A stretch of DNA of 62,883 nt from contig CAYSPT010000030.1 in assembly GCA_964432985.1 (NCBI GenBank), positions 1 through 62,883 on the forward strand, written 5' to 3'. The notes beneath the pieces were generated by a model. It was given only the letters and a program-made list of their open reading frames with translations, ran no database searches and had not been told where the DNA came from. A program made the translations under genes and the position numbers. Below are positions 1-8,796 of the stretch, piece after piece (position 1 is the first letter of the stretch; every line of letters starts with the position of its first letter). The DNA is from CAYSPT01 sp964432985. Lineage in GTDB: Bacteria > Muiribacteriota > CAYSPT01.

Positions 1-2
1 TC

Positions 3-242
3 GATCTTCTCATCTTCACCGTGGAAGATGAAGGACCGGGAAAAACTGATATGGACGAGGATATCGTCTTCGACGTTTCCCGGCAACTGGTGGAGTTCGA
101 GAATTTCAATGTTGCGGAAATCGGAGTGGGTCTTCCCATGGCAAAGCGTATTGTCGAAGCTCACGGAGGCAAGATATGGCTGCTGCACGATGAGCAGAAG
201 AAGAGAAGCGGGATTGGTTTTTCGTTGAGGAAGTGGTTCTAA
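3..242 (+). CDS. sensor histidine kinase, C-terminal fragment
   Basis: The reading frame is open from the window edge, so only the last part of the ATP-binding (HATPase_c) domain of a sensor kinase is present. Visible motifs are the G1 box (VEDEGPG, about residue 7 of the fragment) and the G2 box (GVGLPMAKRIVEAHGG), followed by a short terminal strand (GIGFSLRKWF). This domain binds ATP and phosphorylates a histidine in the kinase core. The sensing domains and the phospho-accepting histidine lie outside the window. The next gene starts directly after the stop codon, so the two are probably co-transcribed. That neighbour is an RsbW-type kinase, which suggests a signalling operon. The signal sensed cannot be told. 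Confidence 0.8.
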   Translation, partial: DLLIFTVEDEGPGKTDMDEDIVFDVSRQLVEFENFNVAEIGVGLPMAKRIVEAHGGKIWLLHDEQKKRSGIGFSLRKWF

Positions 243-653
243 GTGCCTACGATCAAGATTCCGGCAAGGCTTGAAAATGTCAAGGACGCACGCGTTTTTC
301 TTGCCAAAGAACTTTCAGAAGCGGGCTATCTCTCAGGGCAGATCACCGAACTGTCCATTGTTGTAAGTGAAGCGGTTTCCAATGCTATCGACCATGGAAT
401 GCACAGCACCGGTGAAGATGGTGTTGTCCTTTCTCTTGATGTTACTCCCAGCGATGTCGTCATTACCGTGGAGGACACCGGCGGCAGGGTTTTCGACCCC
501 GAGTACTTTGAGCGGGTAGCTGCTGTCAGGGATTGGGGTAAGGGCGGCAAAGGCATTCTCATAATTGCCAACCTCATGGATGAAGTCATGTATGTTTCTG
601 AGGAGGGTCGTTGCACGGTTCTGTTTGCTCGTGTGAAGCGGAAAGTCGAGTAA
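243..653 (+). CDS. RsbW-like anti-sigma factor / serine-threonine kinase
   Basis: The 136-residue product is a stand-alone GHKL ATPase domain of the RsbW/SpoIIAB type. It shows the N box (EAVSNAIDHG, about residues 43-52), the G1 box (VEDTGG, about 76-81) and a G2-like GGKGILIIANLMDEV (about 101-115). Family members bind a sigma factor or phosphorylate an anti-sigma-factor antagonist. No antagonist or sigma gene is visible here, so the target is unknown. The start is GTG placed directly after the TAA of the upstream kinase, with GAGG inside that gene as a possible ribosome site. The 3' end overlaps the converging HEAT gene by 68 bases. Confidence 0.82.
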   Translation: MPTIKIPARLENVKDARVFLAKELSEAGYLSGQITELSIVVSEAVSNAIDHGMHSTGEDGVVLSLDVTPSDVVITVEDTGGRVFDPEYFERVAAVRDWGKGGKGILIIANLMDEVMYVSEEGRCTVLFARVKRKVE

Positions 654-3600
654 CCGTTCCTTGTATTCTCTCCAACCCTTCACGCGCTCTCTCCCTGACA
701 TCAGGTGAATCGTCCTGAAGGGCATTCTCCAGCGGAGACAATAATCTCGTGATGCCAATCTCGGCGATGGCGCTGACGGCAAGTCCCCGAAGAACCGGCT
801 GTTCTTCGCTCTCCAGCAAGGACGCCAGTGTTTCCAGCCCGCCTTTCGATACTCTGGATGCTTGAGATTCCCACTCCTCTTTGAGATACAAAACAAGTTC
901 TTTAAGCAGCTCTTTTTCGCCAAAACTTCCAAGTATTTCTATTACCTCGTCGTGTTTTATCTCTCCGGTTCCACCGAGACTTCTGGTGATAGCAGTGATG
1001 TTGTCTGGTTTGCCGGTAATGTAGCCGAAAGCCTCCAGCGCGAGATTCCGCGAGTTTTTCATCCTGTCTTTCAACATGTCAAACAGCGGTGCCAGCGCCT
1101 TGTAATTTCCCAAAGATTGCAGCGACCGCAGCAGGCTCAGGGAGCTTCTGGCTCTGGTTACTTCGTCCCGCATCATGTTTGCAAGCATGGCTGGTTCTGG
1201 AATGGTCCCAAGTTCCTTGAGCGATTTAAATGAAAGACGCCTCACCTCCCGGGCACCTTCGATGGCCTGTACTCCCGGTACCGGTATTCCGTGTATCAAA
1301 TTAGTTTCTTCATCGGTGATCTCGAGAGATCCTGATTCCCGAACGACTTTGAGAAGTGATTCAACCACTTCTCCGCCTACCGTTTCCAGCGCGGCCAGAG
1401 CGTTTCTACGTACATCGGGGTCCGGATCGGACAGAGCTTTCATCAGTAGTTGTATCAGGCTTGGATCGGCGATATCTCGCAGAGCGTAGATGGCGTTGAC
1501 TCTGGCCCATTTATCCGGGCTTTCCGTCATCTGGGTGATGCATTCTCTTCCGAGTGGGTCATCGGCTTTGCACAATATTCTGGCGGCAATGGCTTTTACC
1601 CGACTATTTTGCTCGGATTCCAGTATTCTGACGGCACAATCGAGCAGATCTTTGTGTTCTACCGTTTCCAGCGCTTCCAGCGCATTGGCTCTTACTCGCC
1701 ACGATGCGTCATCGAGACGCTTCACCAGGTGGCTGGAAATATCTGATTCGCCCGTTCTGGGCAGGGCAGATACAGCTGTGGCTCGGACCGCGTCGTTGTC
1801 ATCGTCGAGAAGCGGGAAAATCCATTCCCGGATACGGTAATCGTCCATGCGTGAAATTGCCTCCACCGCTCTGAGACGTACTTCCGGATTGAAATCCTTA
1901 AGCAGCATGGCAAGTGAGTCTATGGCATCGGAGTATCCCCCCGAAGCAAGAGCCAGCGCCGCGTTGGCCCTGACTCGGGGATTGGCGGAACTCAAAGCGG
2001 ATATTAACGGTTCGATAGCTTCCGGTGTCCGGGAGAGGATCTTGACCGCCGACTGGCTGACCGTTGAATCATCATCTGCTAATATTTTGAGGAGAGGGGC
2101 TGTCTTCGGAATTGATGGGAGCCGTTCCATCGATCTGGCTGCATTGCGCCGGACCTGGGGATCAATATCTTGCAGGCACTCGACCAGGAGTTGGAAAAAT
2201 GAATCATCGCCGATCATTCCCATAGCTGCCGCCGCACTGGCTCGCATGAGGGGAACCGGGGACGCCAGCATATGGCGAAGCGCTTCGGTCCCCTGGACGA
2301 TTCCCCGTTTGTGAGACAGTTTCCAGAGAGCTACCACGGCATTAGCCCGGACCCGGTTGTTGGCATCATCCAGGAGTGGCAGGAGCATGTCTCCCACCAC
2401 GTCTCCCCCTACATCCGCCAGGGCTTCTATAGCGTTTGCCCGGACACGGCTGTCCTGGTGTTTGAGATGATCGCATAGCAGTCCGACCACGCTCACGTCT
2501 CCCAGGGTACCCAGTGCCTTGATAATGGTCGCCTTTACTCTGTCGGCGCTCTCTCTTCTGAAAACATCGATCAAGGGAGTGGCGGCTTCCGGATTGCCCA
2601 GTTTACCGAGTGACCGGGCGGCTTCTGCTCTGACGAGTTCGTCATTGTCGGAAAGTGCTCGGGACAACGGTTCCAGAGCTTCCTGTACTCCCAACTGCCC
2701 CAGTGCCACAGCGGCGTTCAGTCTGATGCTGACATTACGGTCGTCGATAGCCCGTATGAGGGCTTTGACCGCACGCCGGTCCCTGCTTCTCCCCAACCCT
2801 TCAATGGCGGCAAACCGGACATAATAATTGGTATCTTCAAGGTTCTGGATCAAAGCTTTGACGTAGAGCCGTTTCACCAGGATAATCGAAGCAATCCAGA
2901 GCATGGGAACAATCAGGAGAAGTCGGGAGGAACCGCTTGAGATGGCAAGAAACAACACACCGGTTCCGCTAACTCCCAGTGGTACCGCCACACCGTCGGC
3001 AAACCGCCGCGCCTTCGAGCGATATCTGCCTGGTATCGGATGATAGAGCGCCGCAGTGGCTACGAGATGGAGAGGTCCATACAGCATGATTCTGATGATC
3101 CGGCCCACGGTAGCCAGAAACGACAGTTGAGAAAATGAAAGAGATACAATAACCACAAGGGACAGTGCGGGCAGCACGAGTAAAGAGTTTCCGACCCCTA
3201 AAATTGTTAGCAGAGGGTTGGTCAAGCGCAGCCGCATCACTATACCGATCAGGGCTCCAGCCGCGTGTATCAGGCCGAGTAGTGCAGCCAGACTGCTGAT
3301 CGAATTACCGGATCCGATATATGCATCGAGCACGTGAGAGAAAAACGCCATGTCAATCTGGGTAATGACCGCCCAGGCAAACAACGTGAATAGCCAGACA
3401 GAGGCCAGAAACGGTGACCAGGGAGTCAGTTTGAAGGGAGTGGATTTATGCCCATCCAACTGCTCGGATTCAAAATCGAATCCGGATGACCTGTCGGGAA
3501 ATACCAACCGCTGGATAATGCGGCATTCCATAACTGCTGCCGCCATCAATAGTCCCCATACGGATAGCATCCAGAGGGGACTGAGCAAGCTGGCAATGGT

Positions 3601-4098
3601 CCACGTCAGAAGTCCTCCGCCCAATGTACCGGCCAAGCCGCCGATGGCAATCGGGGGAAGTATCTTCTTGCTTTCTCCCGGGCTCAAAAAATCTCCGGTA
3701 ATAACCCATAACTGCAGGGTAGTGATTATCCATGTACAAAACGTACCAACCAGTATCCAGGGATAGAAGGTGGGGGACTTCGGGTACAGCGGGCCGGCTA
3801 TGAGAAGGGCTGTAAGGATGGAAGTCGTGAATAGAAGCATCCTGATTCCCGTAATGAAGCGTTTGAGAACGGACTGAATAAGAAAAATGATCAGGGCCAC
3901 AACTCCGGTGACGACATAAGCTTCAGCCACTCCCCGCAGGCCGTAAAAACTCAGAACAAGGGCGTGAGCTACGGACAGGCCGAGTGCGTGGCCGGCGAAC
4001 AGGAAAAAGCTCAATCTGGAAAGCCGGTCCCGTTTGATACGGGCTTTACCGTGAAGTGTCCCAAACCTGCAGTTGAGATAATTTTCTATTAAAAGCAT
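586..4098 (-). CDS. nucleotide-transporter-like membrane protein fused to HEAT repeats
   Basis: The 1170-residue product has two parts. Residues about 20-420 hold roughly ten to twelve hydrophobic segments and resemble the ATP/ADP exchanger (NTT/Npt) or MFS fold. Residues about 425-1160 form a long run of EZ-type HEAT repeats with the usual core (VRANAAxALxxxG, AV..L...L.D). NTT proteins exchange nucleotides across membranes in intracellular bacteria, but HEAT-fused versions occur in free-living bacteria and their substrate is not established. The transported compound is therefore left open. The start ATG has no Shine-Dalgarno sequence. Instead TATAAT lies 12 bases upstream, so the message may be nearly leaderless. 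The 3' end overlaps the RsbW-like gene on the other strand. Confidence 0.8.
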   Translation of the reverse strand: MLLIENYLNCRFGTLHGKARIKRDRLSRLSFFLFAGHALGLSVAHALVLSFYGLRGVAEAYVVTGVVALIIFLIQSVLKRFITGIRMLLFTTSILTALLIAGPLYPKSPTFYPWILVGTFCTWIITTLQLWVITGDFLSPGESKKILPPIAIGGLAGTLGGGLLTWTIASLLSPLWMLSVWGLLMAAAVMECRIIQRLVFPDRSSGFDFESEQLDGHKSTPFKLTPWSPFLASVWLFTLFAWAVITQIDMAFFSHVLDAYIGSGNSISSLAALLGLIHAAGALIGIVMRLRLTNPLLTILGVGNSLLVLPALSLVVIVSLSFSQLSFLATVGRIIRIMLYGPLHLVATAALYHPIPGRYRSKARRFADGVAVPLGVSGTGVLFLAISSGSSRLLLIVPMLWIASIILVKRLYVKALIQNLEDTNYYVRFAAIEGLGRSRDRRAVKALIRAIDDRNVSIRLNAAVALGQLGVQEALEPLSRALSDNDELVRAEAARSLGKLGNPEAATPLIDVFRRESADRVKATIIKALGTLGDVSVVGLLCDHLKHQDSRVRANAIEALADVGGDVVGDMLLPLLDDANNRVRANAVVALWKLSHKRGIVQGTEALRHMLASPVPLMRASAAAAMGMIGDDSFFQLLVECLQDIDPQVRRNAARSMERLPSIPKTAPLLKILADDDSTVSQSAVKILSRTPEAIEPLISALSSANPRVRANAALALASGGYSDAIDSLAMLLKDFNPEVRLRAVEAISRMDDYRIREWIFPLLDDDNDAVRATAVSALPRTGESDISSHLVKRLDDASWRVRANALEALETVEHKDLLDCAVRILESEQNSRVKAIAARILCKADDPLGRECITQMTESPDKWARVNAIYALRDIADPSLIQLLMKALSDPDPDVRRNALAALETVGGEVVESLLKVVRESGSLEITDEETNLIHGIPVPGVQAIEGAREVRRLSFKSLKELGTIPEPAMLANMMRDEVTRARSSLSLLRSLQSLGNYKALAPLFDMLKDRMKNSRNLALEAFGYITGKPDNITAITRSLGGTGEIKHDEVIEILGSFGEKELLKELVLYLKEEWESQASRVSKGGLETLASLLESEEQPVLRGLAVSAIAEIGITRLLSPLENALQDDSPDVRERAREGLERIQGTVTRLSASHEQTEPCNDPPQKHT

Positions 4099-4110
4099 AT
4101 TTGACTGAAC

Positions 4111-4139
4111 ATTATAGCATGATAACCCGAAAATTGCAG
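4111..4139 (-). promoter_or_regulatory. sigma-70-type promoter, near-leaderless start
   Basis: On the minus strand a perfect TATAAT (4111-4116) follows CTGCAA (4134-4139) with a 17-base spacer. The predicted transcription start falls about six bases before the ATG at 4098, leaving no room for a normal ribosome site. The -35 element is weak, so this rests mainly on the -10. Confidence 0.45.
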
Positions 4140-4319
4140 TAGACTTCTGCTGCTACGGAACGTGCACTCCAGATTGGTCAGAATTTTTGTATGGTTTAAT
4201 GTAGAAAACCAGTTCCTTCACACATAATTCATGATCCCAGAAAGCTGGTAGCTTCCTATTGGCCTATAGGACATGAACCAGTAACAATGCTTATCAATCC
4301 CTCCCTTGGGTTTGGTAAG

Positions 4320-5030
4320 TCATCGCGTACTGGATAGATAGAGCTTGTTGTGAGAAACCTGGATTTTCCTCAGATCTACGTTAAACGGCAGGTCATTTCT
4401 GGTAAGCACCGGATTCAACCGGTCCATAACCTGCCGGACGATAAATGACGGCATATTAAGAGATGAAAGCTTGATCAACGACGGTTCGAAGTGGATTTCC
4501 CATCCCTCATGAATCACAAATTTCCCTTTGACTTCGAATTTTGAGTCGATAAACCACCATTTGCAGTGTCCGGTTATGGTGATACAGTCAGGTTTCAGGT
4601 GGACTGTCGCTTTTTTAACGTTGCTCGATGCAGTGCGCGCTTCCAGGAATGCGTTGATGTCGCGTTCCCGTATCTGTACGTCGAGCGACGCATTGCTGGC
4701 TCCTAAAAGTTCGAGTGATCCGGAATTGGTCAATTTGCTTATGTTAAGCTTGACATTGCTGAAAACAAATCTACCCCAATTTATCGGCAGATCGCTTATT
4801 TGCCCGCCCCGGACGGTGATGACGATTCTATCTATCGGATCGTCATCACCCTGAACACAGCCTTCCTGGTTCCAGACAAAAACCTTGAGCGTCTTGGGTG
4901 ACCCCAGCAATGTGTTCAGAGCCGAACGAAGTGATTTCTGAACATCGAACCAGTCCTCTTTGTTCTGTTCGGGAACAGTCCAGAAAGGGAAAAACGAGAG
5001 GATCAGGATTACCGATAAAATATAATTCAT
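4320..5030 (-). CDS. exported DUF2993 (LmeA-like) lipid-binding-type protein
   Basis: The 236-residue product begins with a hydrophobic signal segment (MNYILSVILILSFFPFW) and continues with the beta-rich pattern of the DUF2993/LmeA family: repeated short amphipathic strands, an ISDLPINWGRFVF segment around residue 78 and an ISKLTNSGSLELLGASNASLD-like stretch following it. Members characterised in actinobacteria bind phospholipids at the cell envelope. Here the family match is by overall pattern only. The ATG overlaps the stop codon of the upstream gene in an ATGA arrangement, so the two genes are translationally coupled and probably act together outside the cytoplasm. Confidence 0.6.
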   Translation of the reverse strand: MNYILSVILILSFFPFWTVPEQNKEDWFDVQKSLRSALNTLLGSPKTLKVFVWNQEGCVQGDDDPIDRIVITVRGGQISDLPINWGRFVFSNVKLNISKLTNSGSLELLGASNASLDVQIRERDINAFLEARTASSNVKKATVHLKPDCITITGHCKWWFIDSKFEVKGKFVIHEGWEIHFEPSLIKLSSLNMPSFIVRQVMDRLNPVLTRNDLPFNVDLRKIQVSHNKLYLSSTR

Positions 5031-7483
5031 AATTCAAGATATATCTCGATTGGTGAGATTGACAGTTCGAATGGGTTTCCTTCGGAGTCGATTACTCTGA
5101 TAGCGACAGGGTAACTTTGCAGGTCGTTCGCCCGCAGCTGAAAAGACCATGTTTTCAGTCCGACGGCATCGTCCCAGTTGGTCCCGTAGTCAGTGCTGAC
5201 CTGAATCTTTTGAAACGGGTAGTCTCCGGGATCGAATTCTCCTTTGATGGTTATTCTGCCCCTGGAGAGATCTCCCCGGCTGATCAATATGATGCCGCCA
5301 TATTCCTCGAGTTGCTTGTTGTTAATCCGGATATTGGAAAAGTGGGGTGAACGCATCTCATCCTCATCGAAATCAGCCGCTTCCCGGTCTCCGGTAAAAG
5401 TTTCAACGAGCCGCTTCTTGATTCGTTCCAGGCGTTCAATTGCTTTTTGCAGATTTGCCGTCAGGTTACTCAGGTTGTTGGAACTGAGACGTTCCATTCC
5501 CTGGAGTAGAGACTGCGCCCTGGAGATAACGGCCTCCTTCATGTAGAGTTTCCGACTTCCGTCAGACCGGTAAAAAATGAGTGAAGGATCCCGGTCTACC
5601 AGGTGTCCGTTTCGTTTGAGCAGTGATTTGTACTTTTCGATAGTAGGTCCGGATGAGGAAGAGTACTCATCAGTTAACCTCTTCATGTCTATGTACATTT
5701 GGTCAGAAGTCCTGGAGAGGACATCGTTGCGGACAATTTTTCCCTTGATGTGAAAAATATCTCTGTTGATTTGCTGGAGTGTGCCTCCGAGTTGCAGTGC
5801 CAGTTCCGATCTGGCCGTTTCGCTGTTTTCAAGGTATTTTTCTTCTATCCGGTCTGCCAGATCAAGTGCTTCCAGGAGGCGTGTTTCACAAACATTGATA
5901 TGGCGGTGCGGATTCAGCCAGATGGAATACCAGCGGGTGACTCTGGAAGAGCTTTCGTTTTTAAATAGTGCGTCCATGCTGGAAAAGAAGGAGGTCACTG
6001 TTCTTCCGAGCATTGTTTCGTAACGGTCGAGGTCTTTCTCGACTTTTTCCCGAAGTTCTTTTATTGCCGAAACAGCTTTCGTCAAATTCTGATAAAAAGC
6101 AGCTGTTCTGGTGACAAGCTCCGTCCCTTTTTCCTTGAGCAGCGGTTCCTGGTCAGGGTTGTTCTGCTTCCAGCGGGAAATCCACTGGGTAAGAAGCGGC
6201 GGTTCCATGGGGGTTCGGATATGTTCAACGGTTTCAGGACCGGCCAGATACGCACATCGTGAAACCAGATTGCCTACTTCGGTCATAAAATGATTAAAGG
6301 AACACTCCCCCGATTCGACCTGTGAACGGGCTTTTTCCCACCGACCTGCAAGCTCCTGCAGTTTGTTGAGCAGGTTTTTAAACTCCTTTTCAGCCTGGGG
6401 AGTGAGTGTCGTCAACGGCTTAAAAAAAGAATCAAGTCCGGCTTGCTCGATAGCTGCCCGAATCGCTGGCTGATCATTTTTACCGCCGGATTTGAGCAAG
6501 AACGCAAACAGGTCTTTCAGTGATGCCGGGTGTTCTTCTCTGATAATAGCGTAGAGCTTTCCTGGTTTAACGGCCGGCTTTGCTCCCGAGCAAAGCCCGA
6601 AGAGCAGAGGAGGTTCTTTGGCCAATCTCAAACCGAGCAGCCAGCCGGTCAAATCAACCAGTTCGTGCAGAAAGGCGGACGTGTAATCTGGTGCTGCCGT
6701 GGCGCTGGAGTGCAAAGAGGTCCAACCGTCTTCGGGGGCTCGGGTGAGATCATGGTTCCCAAGCAGAGCGTTTAAAGCTTCGAATGCCAGGCATTGCTTG
6801 ATGAAGTAACCGTGCGGGTCAGAAACCGGGAGTCTGATGACAATGAATTCCATCCCCTCCGAGCGCGGGGACAGGCGAACGTGAGGCGTGGTTTCTTTGC
6901 CCGGCACGAGCACGTGGGTGCGCAGAGACATACCTTCCGCTGCCGCCTGTATATCCGGTCCATGTGAATGTGATGCGGCCAGCGCGGTCTTGATCAGCTT
7001 CTGATAGGATATGAGCAGATGCATCGCATGGGCTGTTTCAGTATCCAGGGCGGGATCGATCACCAGCGGAATGAAAAGGTGTCTGACTGCCTGCGGTTTC
7101 CCGGTAATTGGCCGGGACTTCAGCGGATTATCTTTGTCTAAGAATCGTTCGCTGACAACTATAATACCAATCCCTGCGGCAATGGGCCTGACTGACACTT
7201 CCTGGTTTACCAGAGCATCGTACAGTTGTATGTCTACACTGTCCAGGTTGATTGTGAATGATCCGTCGGAACGGGTAATGGCCCGCTGCTTGCGTGGCCC
7301 ACCCTTGAATTCGAGAAAGGCGTTATGAATCGGGGTGAGAGAGGAGGTAGCAGGTTCTTTTAAGGTCAGGGTCCCACTTAAAGGTTGTGACACTGCCGCA
7401 GGTTGTGCCACTTCCGCCGCAGCTCTATGGAGTGGAAGCATCACCAGAAAGAGAATTGCCAGAAAAAAAAAGCAGAAATACAT
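5027..7483 (-). CDS. large secreted protein of unknown function, coiled-coil middle
   Basis: The product is 818 residues and I recognise no family. It opens with a classic signal peptide (MYFCFFFLAILFLVMLPLHR, then AAA as a cleavage site). Next come a beta-rich module that looks like a carboxypeptidase-regulatory or Ig-like fold (SGTLTLKEPATSSLTPIHNA), a long central helical region with coiled-coil character (about residues 430-700), and a C-terminal beta domain (GRITIKGEFDPGDYPFQKI) like the tandem Ig-type ends of envelope proteins. The frame is open further upstream to a TTG at 7555, but that TTG is the -35 box of a good promoter, so the ATG at 7483 is chosen. The 3' end overlaps the DUF2993 gene by ATGA. 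Confidence 0.7.
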   Translation of the reverse strand: MYFCFFFLAILFLVMLPLHRAAAEVAQPAAVSQPLSGTLTLKEPATSSLTPIHNAFLEFKGGPRKQRAITRSDGSFTINLDSVDIQLYDALVNQEVSVRPIAAGIGIIVVSERFLDKDNPLKSRPITGKPQAVRHLFIPLVIDPALDTETAHAMHLLISYQKLIKTALAASHSHGPDIQAAAEGMSLRTHVLVPGKETTPHVRLSPRSEGMEFIVIRLPVSDPHGYFIKQCLAFEALNALLGNHDLTRAPEDGWTSLHSSATAAPDYTSAFLHELVDLTGWLLGLRLAKEPPLLFGLCSGAKPAVKPGKLYAIIREEHPASLKDLFAFLLKSGGKNDQPAIRAAIEQAGLDSFFKPLTTLTPQAEKEFKNLLNKLQELAGRWEKARSQVESGECSFNHFMTEVGNLVSRCAYLAGPETVEHIRTPMEPPLLTQWISRWKQNNPDQEPLLKEKGTELVTRTAAFYQNLTKAVSAIKELREKVEKDLDRYETMLGRTVTSFFSSMDALFKNESSSRVTRWYSIWLNPHRHINVCETRLLEALDLADRIEEKYLENSETARSELALQLGGTLQQINRDIFHIKGKIVRNDVLSRTSDQMYIDMKRLTDEYSSSSGPTIEKYKSLLKRNGHLVDRDPSLIFYRSDGSRKLYMKEAVISRAQSLLQGMERLSSNNLSNLTANLQKAIERLERIKKRLVETFTGDREAADFDEDEMRSPHFSNIRINNKQLEEYGGIILISRGDLSRGRITIKGEFDPGDYPFQKIQVSTDYGTNWDDAVGLKTWSFQLRANDLQSYPVAIRVIDSEGNPFELSISPIEIYLEL

Positions 7484-7526
7484 GGCCCTACGTTGCAAAA
7501 GTATCACCCATGCAGATTTTTCCGTA

Positions 7527-7555
7527 ATAGTAGCACAGAGCCCCTTGACGGTCAA
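7527..7555 (-). promoter_or_regulatory. sigma-70-type promoter for the secreted-protein pair
   Basis: Minus strand: TTGACC (7550-7555), 17-base spacer, TACTAT (7527-7532). Transcription would start near 7520, giving a leader of about 37 bases to the ATG at 7483. It overlaps the apparent upstream coding frame and so decides the start codon. Confidence 0.6.
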
Positions 7556-7571
7556 CGGCGTTCACGGCTAC

Positions 7572-7601
7572 TTGACGTGAGATAAAGATAGCTGGTATGC
7601 T
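7572..7601 (+). promoter_or_regulatory. sigma-70-type promoter for the zinc-ribbon gene
   Basis: Plus strand: TTGACG (7572-7577), 18-base spacer, TATGCT (7596-7601). The predicted start near 7608 leaves a short leader containing AGGAGGTGAG before the ATG at 7629. It is back to back with the minus-strand promoter at 7527-7555. Confidence 0.5.
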
Positions 7602-7628
7602 TCCTCAAGCAGGAGGTGAGCTATTTCA

Positions 7629-8150
7629 ATGGAATGTCCCGTGTGCCAAAAGCATATGGAATTGGTTGAAATCAGTGGTGTCGAATTGGACTACTGTCGT
7701 AACGGCTGCGGTGGAATCTGGTTTGACAATTTTGAGCTCAAAAGGCTCGATGAGGAAAACGAAGGTGGGGGCGAGGTGCTCGAAGAAATCCTCGCTCAGC
7801 AGCGGGTGGATGATACCGTCCGCACTGAAAAGTTGAACTGTCCGAGGTGCGAAGAAGTAAAAATGCGCCGGCACAAGTACAACTATATGTCCGATGTTTC
7901 CATCGACCAGTGTTATAGCTGTAACGGTATCTGGCTGGATGCCGGGGAACTGGCTGCCATCCGGGCCAATTTCGAGACGACTGAAGACAAAGAGAAGGTT
8001 CTGGGCAAGCTGATTGCCAGCAACCCGGAAATTGCCACCGAGATGGTACGTATGACCCAGGAGCGGCAAACGGCCGAGGTGGCATCCTCGCATCGTGGCC
8101 GGCGAACAGCGAGTTTCCTCAGGTTTGTATCATTCGGACTAATGCGTTAG
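7629..8150 (+). CDS. tandem TFIIB-type zinc-ribbon protein
   Basis: The 173-residue product carries two copies of the zf-TFIIB-like ribbon. The first (residues about 3-45) has CPVC, then CRNGCGGIWFDNFEL. The second (about 74-116) has CPRC, then CYSCNGIWLDAGEL. Both keep the paired CxxC knuckles and the GIW[FL]D signature that follows the second pair in this family. The C-terminal 55 residues are helical and basic, ending RRTASFLRFVSFGLMR, which could touch membrane or nucleic acid. Function is not known for these proteins. An AGGAGGTGAG ribosome site precedes the ATG, and a tiny membrane-protein gene follows. Confidence 0.8.
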   Translation: MECPVCQKHMELVEISGVELDYCRNGCGGIWFDNFELKRLDEENEGGGEVLEEILAQQRVDDTVRTEKLNCPRCEEVKMRRHKYNYMSDVSIDQCYSCNGIWLDAGELAAIRANFETTEDKEKVLGKLIASNPEIATEMVRMTQERQTAEVASSHRGRRTASFLRFVSFGLMR

Positions 8151-8166
8151 AGGAGTGGTGATAGCA

Positions 8167-8247
8167 ATGAAAAAATTGATCAAGTTCATCTTTGTTACTG
8201 TTTTCTTCATGGCACTTGGAGCGATCATCGGCTACACCAGCGGCTGA
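8167..8247 (+). CDS. 26-residue single-span membrane peptide
   Basis: A short open frame encodes a peptide starting MKKLIKFIFV and ending IIGYTSG: two lysines, one hydrophobic span of about 18 residues and a small polar tail. It begins 16 bases after the zinc-ribbon stop, with GGAG and GGTGAT as ribosome-site candidates, so it may be translated from the same message. Its last 16 bases overlap the converging HD-hydrolase gene. The amino-acid pattern (basic start, clean span) is what one expects from a real small membrane protein, but no homologue can be named. Confidence 0.45.
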   Translation: MKKLIKFIFVTVFFMALGAIIGYTSG

Positions 8248-8795
8248 TCCTCTTCCAGGACGGATTTCAATTCACGCACTATCTTCTTGAGCAGCGGAGT
8301 GCTGACAGCCTGCTCCGCGTTTGTTATAAAAATGTTCAGGGAGTCCTTATCCGGGCAGTCCCGCTTGTATTCCGTGGCCTGCACGGCTGCTTCGAGCCGG
8401 TCTATTTCACGCACGAACCTGGCTTCCGGAGTTAGCCCTGTTTCAAACTCTGACCACAGCTCAAGAAACTCTTCCTTTTCGTCAAAGGGATCGAGCAGGG
8501 CTTTAAGCACGGTAAATTCCCTTTGGGGTTTCGACGGGTAATCCGGCGACTGTGGTGTTAAATCACCAACCACGCTTTCGGCCAGGTCGTGAAGCACGGC
8601 CATCTTCAGGGTTTTTTCCTGGTCCAACCCGGCAGGGGACAATAGCAGGGTCATGAGGGCTACCCGGAATGAGTGATCAGAAACACTTTCAGCTTCAGTA
8701 ATTCCGCGTTCAATCCAGCCGGTTCTCTTTGTCCGCTTCAGGCGGCCTGCAGTCAGCAGTACCTCTACAATGCGCTCGATACGGTGCTGGTCCAT
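8232..8795 (-). CDS. HD-domain hydrolase (YfbR/HDDC2-like)
   Basis: The 187-residue protein has the HD phosphohydrolase pattern: an early histidine in SVSDHSFRVALM (about residue 41), the HD pair in AVLHDLAESVVGDLTP (about 67-82), and the later aspartate in FVREIDRLEAAVQA (about 128-141). This arrangement matches the YfbR/HDDC2 group, which removes phosphate from deoxynucleoside monophosphates using a divalent metal; substrate is inferred from family only. The start is the ATG one base after the stop of proS (TGACATG), so it is translated from the proS message. The open frame extends upstream into proS, but that part is out of register with the family. Confidence 0.75.
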   Translation of the reverse strand: MDQHRIERIVEVLLTAGRLKRTKRTGWIERGITEAESVSDHSFRVALMTLLLSPAGLDQEKTLKMAVLHDLAESVVGDLTPQSPDYPSKPQREFTVLKALLDPFDEKEEFLELWSEFETGLTPEARFVREIDRLEAAVQATEYKRDCPDKDSLNIFITNAEQAVSTPLLKKIVRELKSVLEEDQPLV

Positions 8796-8796
8796 G

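Noticed and set aside
586..3766. Many long open frames on the strand opposite the HEAT, TPR and hut genes.
   Set aside because: They mirror the codon pattern of the real genes, lack ribosome sites and show no domain features.
7484..7555. Upstream extension of the secreted protein to a TTG at 7555.
   Set aside because: The TTG is the -35 box of a good promoter, and the extra residues precede a complete signal peptide.
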